Of a stretch of DNA of 64,000 nt, positions 60,404-64,000 are shown in pieces; the first letter of the stretch is position 1; each line of letters starts with the position of its first letter. Where the stretch lies: positions 62,001 to 126,000 of the forward strand of contig NZ_QRGC01000012.1 in assembly GCF_003448965.1 (NCBI RefSeq), written 5' to 3'. Below the pieces are notes generated by a model. It worked only from the letters and a program-made list of their open reading frames with translations. It was not told where the DNA came from and did no database searches. Both the position numbers and the translations under genes were made by a program. This DNA is from Oceanicella sp. SM1341. Lineage in GTDB: Bacteria > Pseudomonadota > Alphaproteobacteria > Rhodobacterales > Rhodobacteraceae.

Positions 60404-60763
60404 TCACATGAAGCCCAGCTCGAGCCGTGCCTCGTCCGAGAGCATCTCCATGCCCCAGGGCGGGTCCCACACCAGCTCCACGTCGACGGATTTCACCCCG
60501 CCGATGGGCTCCACCGCATCCATCACCCAGCCGGGCATCTCGCCGGCCACCGGGCAGCCCGGGGCGGTGAGGGTCATGCGGATGGCGACGTTGTTCTCGG
60601 CGTCGATGGCGATCGTGTACACCAGCCCGAGGTCGTAGATGTTCACCGGGATCTCGGGGTCGTGCACGGTGCGGCACGCCTCCACGACCGCGTCGTAGAG
60701 CGGGTGGTCGGTGGTCGAGGGCTGAATGATCGGCGCCCCTTCCATCATCTCGTTTCCGTCCAT
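60404..60763 (-). CDS. sufT: SUF system Fe-S assembly protein SufT (DUF59/MIP18 family)
   Basis: The 119-residue protein has the DUF59 core: VVEACRTVHDPEIPVNIYDLGLVY, then MTLTAPGCPVAGEMP with the conserved cysteine, and WDPPWGMEMLSDEARLELGF at the end. SufT helps mature Fe-S proteins under high demand. It is divergent from tgt and upstream of the A-type carrier on the same strand. Confidence 0.93.
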   Translation of the reverse strand: MDGNEMMEGAPIIQPSTTDHPLYDAVVEACRTVHDPEIPVNIYDLGLVYTIAIDAENNVAIRMTLTAPGCPVAGEMPGWVMDAVEPIGGVKSVDVELVWDPPWGMEMLSDEARLELGFM

Positions 60764-60839
60764 GGCTCAGATCCTGCCTTTCATTTCCCGACCAATCATA
60801 TAAGGAAACCGCGCCGCCGCGTCCAGAGAGGCCCCCGAG

Positions 60840-61970
60840 ATGACCGCCACGTTCCGCTTCACGATTTCCGCCACCGACGGTGCGGCGCGCACCGGCACCG
60901 TCCACACCCCGCGCGGCGACATCCGCACCCCGGCCTTCATGCCGGTGGGCACCGCCGCCACGGTGAAGGCGATGCTGCCCGGGAGCGTGCGCGCGACAGG
61001 GGCCGACATCCTGCTGGGCAACACCTATCACCTGATGCTGCGCCCCGGGGCGGAGCGGGTGGCGCGGCTGGGCGGGCTGCACCGGTTCATGAACTGGGAG
61101 CGCCCGATCCTCACCGATTCCGGCGGCTTCCAGGTGATGAGCCTCGCCGGCCTGCGCAAGCTCACCGAGGAGGGCGTGCGCTTCAAGAGCCATGTCGACG
61201 GCTCGGTGCACCATCTCTCGCCGGAAAGCTCGATGGAGATCCAGCGCCTGCTCGGCTCCGACATCGTGATGTGCTTCGACGAATGCACGCCGCACCCCGC
61301 CACCGAGCCGGTGGCGGCGGAGAGCATGCGGCTGTCGATGCGGTGGGCGCAGCGCTCGCGCGATGCCTTCGGCGACCGGCCGGGCCACGCGCTCTTCGGC
61401 ATCCAGCAGGGCTCCGTCTTTCGCGATCTGCGCGAGGAGAGTGCCGAGAAGCTGCGCGCCATCGGCTTCGAGGGCTATGCCATCGGCGGGCTCGCGGTGG
61501 GCGAGGGGCAGGAGGCGATGTTCGGCGTGCTCGACTACGCGCCGGGCATGCTGCCCGCCGACCGGCCGCGCTACCTGATGGGGGTCGGCAAGCCCGACGA
61601 CATCGTGGGTGCGGTGCAGCGCGGGGTGGACATGTTCGACTGCGTTCTCCCCTCGCGCTCGGGGCGCACGGGCCAGGCGCTCACCCGGTTCGGCGCGGTG
61701 AACATCAAGAATGCGCGACATCTCGACGACCCGCGCCCGCTCGACCCCGAATGCTCCTGCCCGGCTTGCAGCCACTATTCCCGTGCCTATCTTCACCACG
61801 TGTTCAAGGCGGGGGAGATCATCTCCTCCATGCTGCTCACCTGGCATAACCTGCATTACTATCAGGAGCTTATGCAGGGGCTGCGCGATGCCGTGGCCGC
61901 CGGCACGCTGGAGGATTTCGCCCGCGCCTTCCATGCGCGGCGCGCGGAAGGCGACGTGGAGCCGCTCTGA
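60840..61970 (+). CDS. tgt: Queuine tRNA-ribosyltransferase
   Basis: The 376-residue enzyme exchanges guanine 34 for preQ1 in tRNAs with GUN anticodons. The substrate aspartate is in [12 protein letters not shown], the nucleophile in [10 protein letters not shown], and the zinc site is [18 protein letters not shown] with a downstream histidine. The length is typical of the bacterial enzyme. Confidence 0.96.
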   Translation: MTATFRFTISATDGAARTGTVHTPRGDIRTPAFMPVGTAATVKAMLPGSVRATGADILLGNTYHLMLRPGAERVARLGGLHRFMNWERPILTDSGGFQVMSLAGLRKLTEEGVRFKSHVDGSVHHLSPESSMEIQRLLGSDIVMCFDECTPHPATEPVAAESMRLSMRWAQRSRDAFGDRPGHALFGIQQGSVFRDLREESAEKLRAIGFEGYAIGGLAVGEGQEAMFGVLDYAPGMLPADRPRYLMGVGKPDDIVGAVQRGVDMFDCVLPSRSGRTGQALTRFGAVNIKNARHLDDPRPLDPECSCPACSHYSRAYLHHVFKAGEIISSMLLTWHNLHYYQELMQGLRDAVAAGTLEDFARAFHARRAEGDVEPL

Positions 61971-62051
61971 GGGCGACTCCGGCAGATTGCCCGGCGCCTG
62001 TCTGTTCGCGCTTGCGGGCGCCGGCGCGGCAGCGCACACTTCGTTGAAGGA

Positions 62052-62066
62052 TCAGTGACACACTGA
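62052..62066. promoter_or_regulatory. Perfect dyad upstream of the lon promoter
   Basis: TCAGTG-ACA-CACTGA at 62052-62066 is a 6-bp-arm palindrome 43 bp before the predicted lon -35. It may be a regulator site. Confidence 0.4.
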
Positions 62067-62108
62067 CTCGGGGCCGGCTTCACATCAGGCACCCGAAGGC
62101 CGGGGGCG

Positions 62109-62137
62109 CTTGAACCCGGCGGGGGGTCACCCCAAAT
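62109..62137 (+). promoter_or_regulatory. Heat-shock (sigma-32) type promoter of lon
   Basis: CTTGAAC at 62109-62115 and CCCCAAAT at 62130-62137 are 14 bp apart, one mismatch each from the sigma-32 consensus CTTGAAA and CCCCATNT. An imperfect inverted repeat (CACCCCAA ... TTGGGGGTG) overlaps the -10 and runs to about 62158. Confidence 0.7.
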
Positions 62138-62209
62138 GTGAAGCCCGAATTGGGGGTGTCATGCCGCTGGATGCGCCGGGGCAGGGCGCCTTGCAGAAAG
62201 GACAAGTAC

Positions 62210-64000
62210 ATGAGCAGTTCAGGAAGCGTTTCCTATCCCGTCCTTCCGCTGCGCGACATCGTCGTGTTCCCGCACATGGTCGTTCCGCTTTTCGTGGGGC
62301 GCGAAAAATCCGTGCGGGCGCTGGAAGACGTGATGAAGGAAGACAAGCAGATCCTCCTGTCCAGTCAGAAGGATCCGTCCATCGATGAGCCTGCCGCCTC
62401 CGACATCTACGAGGTCGGCGTCATCGCCAACGTTCTGCAGCTGCTGAAACTGCCCGACGGCACCGTGAAGGTGCTGGTCGAGGGCAAGTCGCGCGTGCAC
62501 ATCGACCGTTTCATCGAGAACGACTCCTATTTCGAGGCCGAGGCGACGCTGATCGAGGAGACCGCCAACGATCCGTCCACGATCGAGGCGCTCACCCGCA
62601 CCATCGCCGCCGAGTTCGAGAAATACGCCAAGCTCAACAAGAACGTGCCGGACGAGACCGTGGCCTCCGTCGCCGATCTCACCGAGCCTGCCAAGCTGGC
62701 CGACACCATTGCCGGTCACCTGGGCGTGCGGCTCGACGAGAAGCAGGGGCTGCTGGAGGTCTTCGACGTCGGTGAGCGGCTGGAGCGCATCTACGGTCTG
62801 ATGCAGGGCGAGATGTCGGTGCTGCAGGTCGAGAAGAAGATCAAGAGCCGCGTCAAGACGCAGATGGAGCGCACCCAGCGCGAGTACTATCTGAACGAGC
62901 AGATGAAGGCCATCCAGCGCGAGCTGGGCGATGGCGAGGACGGTCGTGACGATGCCTCCGAGTACGAGGAGAAGATCAACGCGACCAAGTTCACCAAGGA
63001 AGCCAAGGACAAGGCGCTGGCCGAGCTGAAGAAGCTGCGCCAGATGTCGCCGATGTCGGCCGAGGCGACCGTGGTGCGCAACTACCTCGACTGGATGCTG
63101 GCCATCCCCTGGGGCGTGAAGAGCCGGGTGAAGAAGGACCTCGGCCGGGCGGAGAAGATCCTCAACGATGACCACTACGGCCTCGAGAAGGTCAAGGAGC
63201 GGATCATCGAGTATCTCGCCGTGCAGTCGCGCTCCGACAAGCTGCGCGGGCCGATCCTGTGCCTCGTCGGCCCTCCGGGCGTCGGCAAGACCAGCCTGGG
63301 CAAGTCGGTGGCGAAGGCCACGGGGCGCGAGTTCATCCGCATCTCGCTCGGCGGTGTCCGGGACGAGGCGGAGATCCGCGGCCACCGGAGGACCTATATC
63401 GGCTCGATGCCCGGCAAGATCGTGCAGTCGATGAAGAAGGCCAAGACCACGAACCCGCTCATCCTGCTCGACGAGATCGACAAGATGGGCCAGGACTTCC
63501 GCGGCGACCCCGCGAGCGCGATGCTCGAGGTGCTCGATCCGGAGCAGAACTCGACCTTCATGGACCACTACCTGGAGGTGGAGTACGACCTGTCGAACGT
63601 GCTCTTCTTCACCACCGCGAACAGCTACAACCTGCCGCGGCCGCTGCTCGACCGGATGGAGATCATCCCGCTCGCCGGCTACACCGAGGTGGAGAAGGTC
63701 GAGATCGCCAAGCGTCACCTGCTCTCCAAGCAGGAGAAGGCGCACGGGCTGAAGAAGGGTGAGTTCACACTGCAGGACGACGCGCTGCTCGAGATCGTGC
63801 GCACCTACACCCGCGAGGCGGGCGTGCGTAACCTGGAGCGCGAGCTGGCCCGCCTGTGCCGCAAGGCCGTGACCGAGATCGTGAAGGGCACGACCAAGTC
63901 CGTCGTGGTGACGCCGGAGAAGCTCGAGGAGATGCTCGGGGTGAAGCGGTTCCGCTACGGCCTGGCCGAGGAAACCGACCAGGTGGGTGTGGTCACCGGC
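62210..64000 (+). CDS. lon: ATP-dependent protease Lon (3' end outside window)
   Basis: The first 597 codons are present out of about 800. The N-terminal substrate-binding domain starts [26 protein letters not shown]. Long coiled helices ([22 protein letters not shown]) follow, and then the AAA+ module with Walker [10 protein letters not shown] at about residues 354-362 and Walker [11 protein letters not shown]. The serine-lysine protease domain lies beyond the window. Lon removes damaged and regulatory proteins. AAAGGA lies eight bases before the start, and the upstream promoter looks heat-inducible. Confidence 0.97.
   Translation, partial: MSSSGSVSYPVLPLRDIVVFPHMVVPLFVGREKSVRALEDVMKEDKQILLSSQKDPSIDEPAASDIYEVGVIANVLQLLKLPDGTVKVLVEGKSRVHIDRFIENDSYFEAEATLIEETANDPSTIEALTRTIAAEFEKYAKLNKNVPDETVASVADLTEPAKLADTIAGHLGVRLDEKQGLLEVFDVGERLERIYGLMQGEMSVLQVEKKIKSRVKTQMERTQREYYLNEQMKAIQRELGDGEDGRDDASEYEEKINATKFTKEAKDKALAELKKLRQMSPMSAEATVVRNYLDWMLAIPWGVKSRVKKDLGRAEKILNDDHYGLEKVKERIIEYLAVQSRSDKLRGPILCLVGPPGVGKTSLGKSVAKATGREFIRISLGGVRDEAEIRGHRRTYIGSMPGKIVQSMKKAKTTNPLILLDEIDKMGQDFRGDPASAMLEVLDPEQNSTFMDHYLEVEYDLSNVLFFTTANSYNLPRPLLDRMEIIPLAGYTEVEKVEIAKRHLLSKQEKAHGLKKGEFTLQDDALLEIVRTYTREAGVRNLERELARLCRKAVTEIVKGTTKSVVVTPEKLEEMLGVKRFRYGLAEETDQVGVVTG

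Overview
The window is a very GC-rich, densely packed bacterial chromosome segment. It reads as an alphaproteobacterium of the order Rhodobacterales (Roseobacter/Paracoccaceae type). The support is the alphaproteobacterial SOS operator (GTTC-N7-GTTC) in front of recA and of an imuA-imuB-dnaE2 cassette, the dnaX-ybaB-recR operon, a prokaryotic-type SpeD with a group IV-type ornithine decarboxylase, a DUF6456-type regulator, a phasin with a C-terminal helix-hairpin-helix domain, and a small SRP RNA. No phage, transposase, integrase, CRISPR array or tRNA was recognised. One gene (18913-19647) is conspicuously AT-richer than everything around it.

Layout. 1-8433: the tail of a prephenate dehydratase, nudC, an FAD oxidoreductase, the SRP RNA gene with its own promoter and terminator, then dnaX-ybaB-recR, a DMT exporter and a TPR protein. 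8749-15261: a class III cyclase, metG, an MFS protein and an ABC exporter. 15262-15620 is gene-free and holds a perfect 17-bp inverted repeat. 15621-18909: a LysR regulator divergent from glutaryl-CoA dehydrogenase and a CaiB-type CoA transferase (glutarate/lysine catabolism). 18913-23498: an AT-rich HEPN-like gene behind lepA, a second cyclase, and a DUF3883 nuclease-like protein. 23645-30762: exporters, ornithine decarboxylase, a protein-tyrosine phosphatase, a sirtuin, a copper chaperone, rpmB and meaB. 30900-38352: an SOS-controlled mutasome (imuA, imuB, dnaE2) whose ImuB and DnaE2 carry unusual repeat-rich insertions. 38591-42961: PhzF, a BCCT transporter, and speD-speE. 43209-45689: two tandem sulfotransferase-like genes and recA. 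45859-53047: alaS, small stress/redox genes, a MarR regulator with two operators, two aldo/keto reductases and a flavin monooxygenase. 53223-64000: guaA, an MttB-family methyltransferase, two small Rhodobacterales proteins, a phasin fusion, tpiA, two Fe-S assembly factors, tgt, and the first three quarters of lon behind a heat-shock-like promoter.

Functional threads. Polyamine synthesis is spread over odc (putrescine) and speD-speE (spermidine), and both loci have structured leaders or spacers. DNA repair is unusually well represented: recA, recR, dnaX and the mutasome, two of them under visible LexA boxes. Most regulatory calls (operators, promoters, terminators) are read by eye and are predictions. 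Protein functions rest on recognised motifs, not on database searches.
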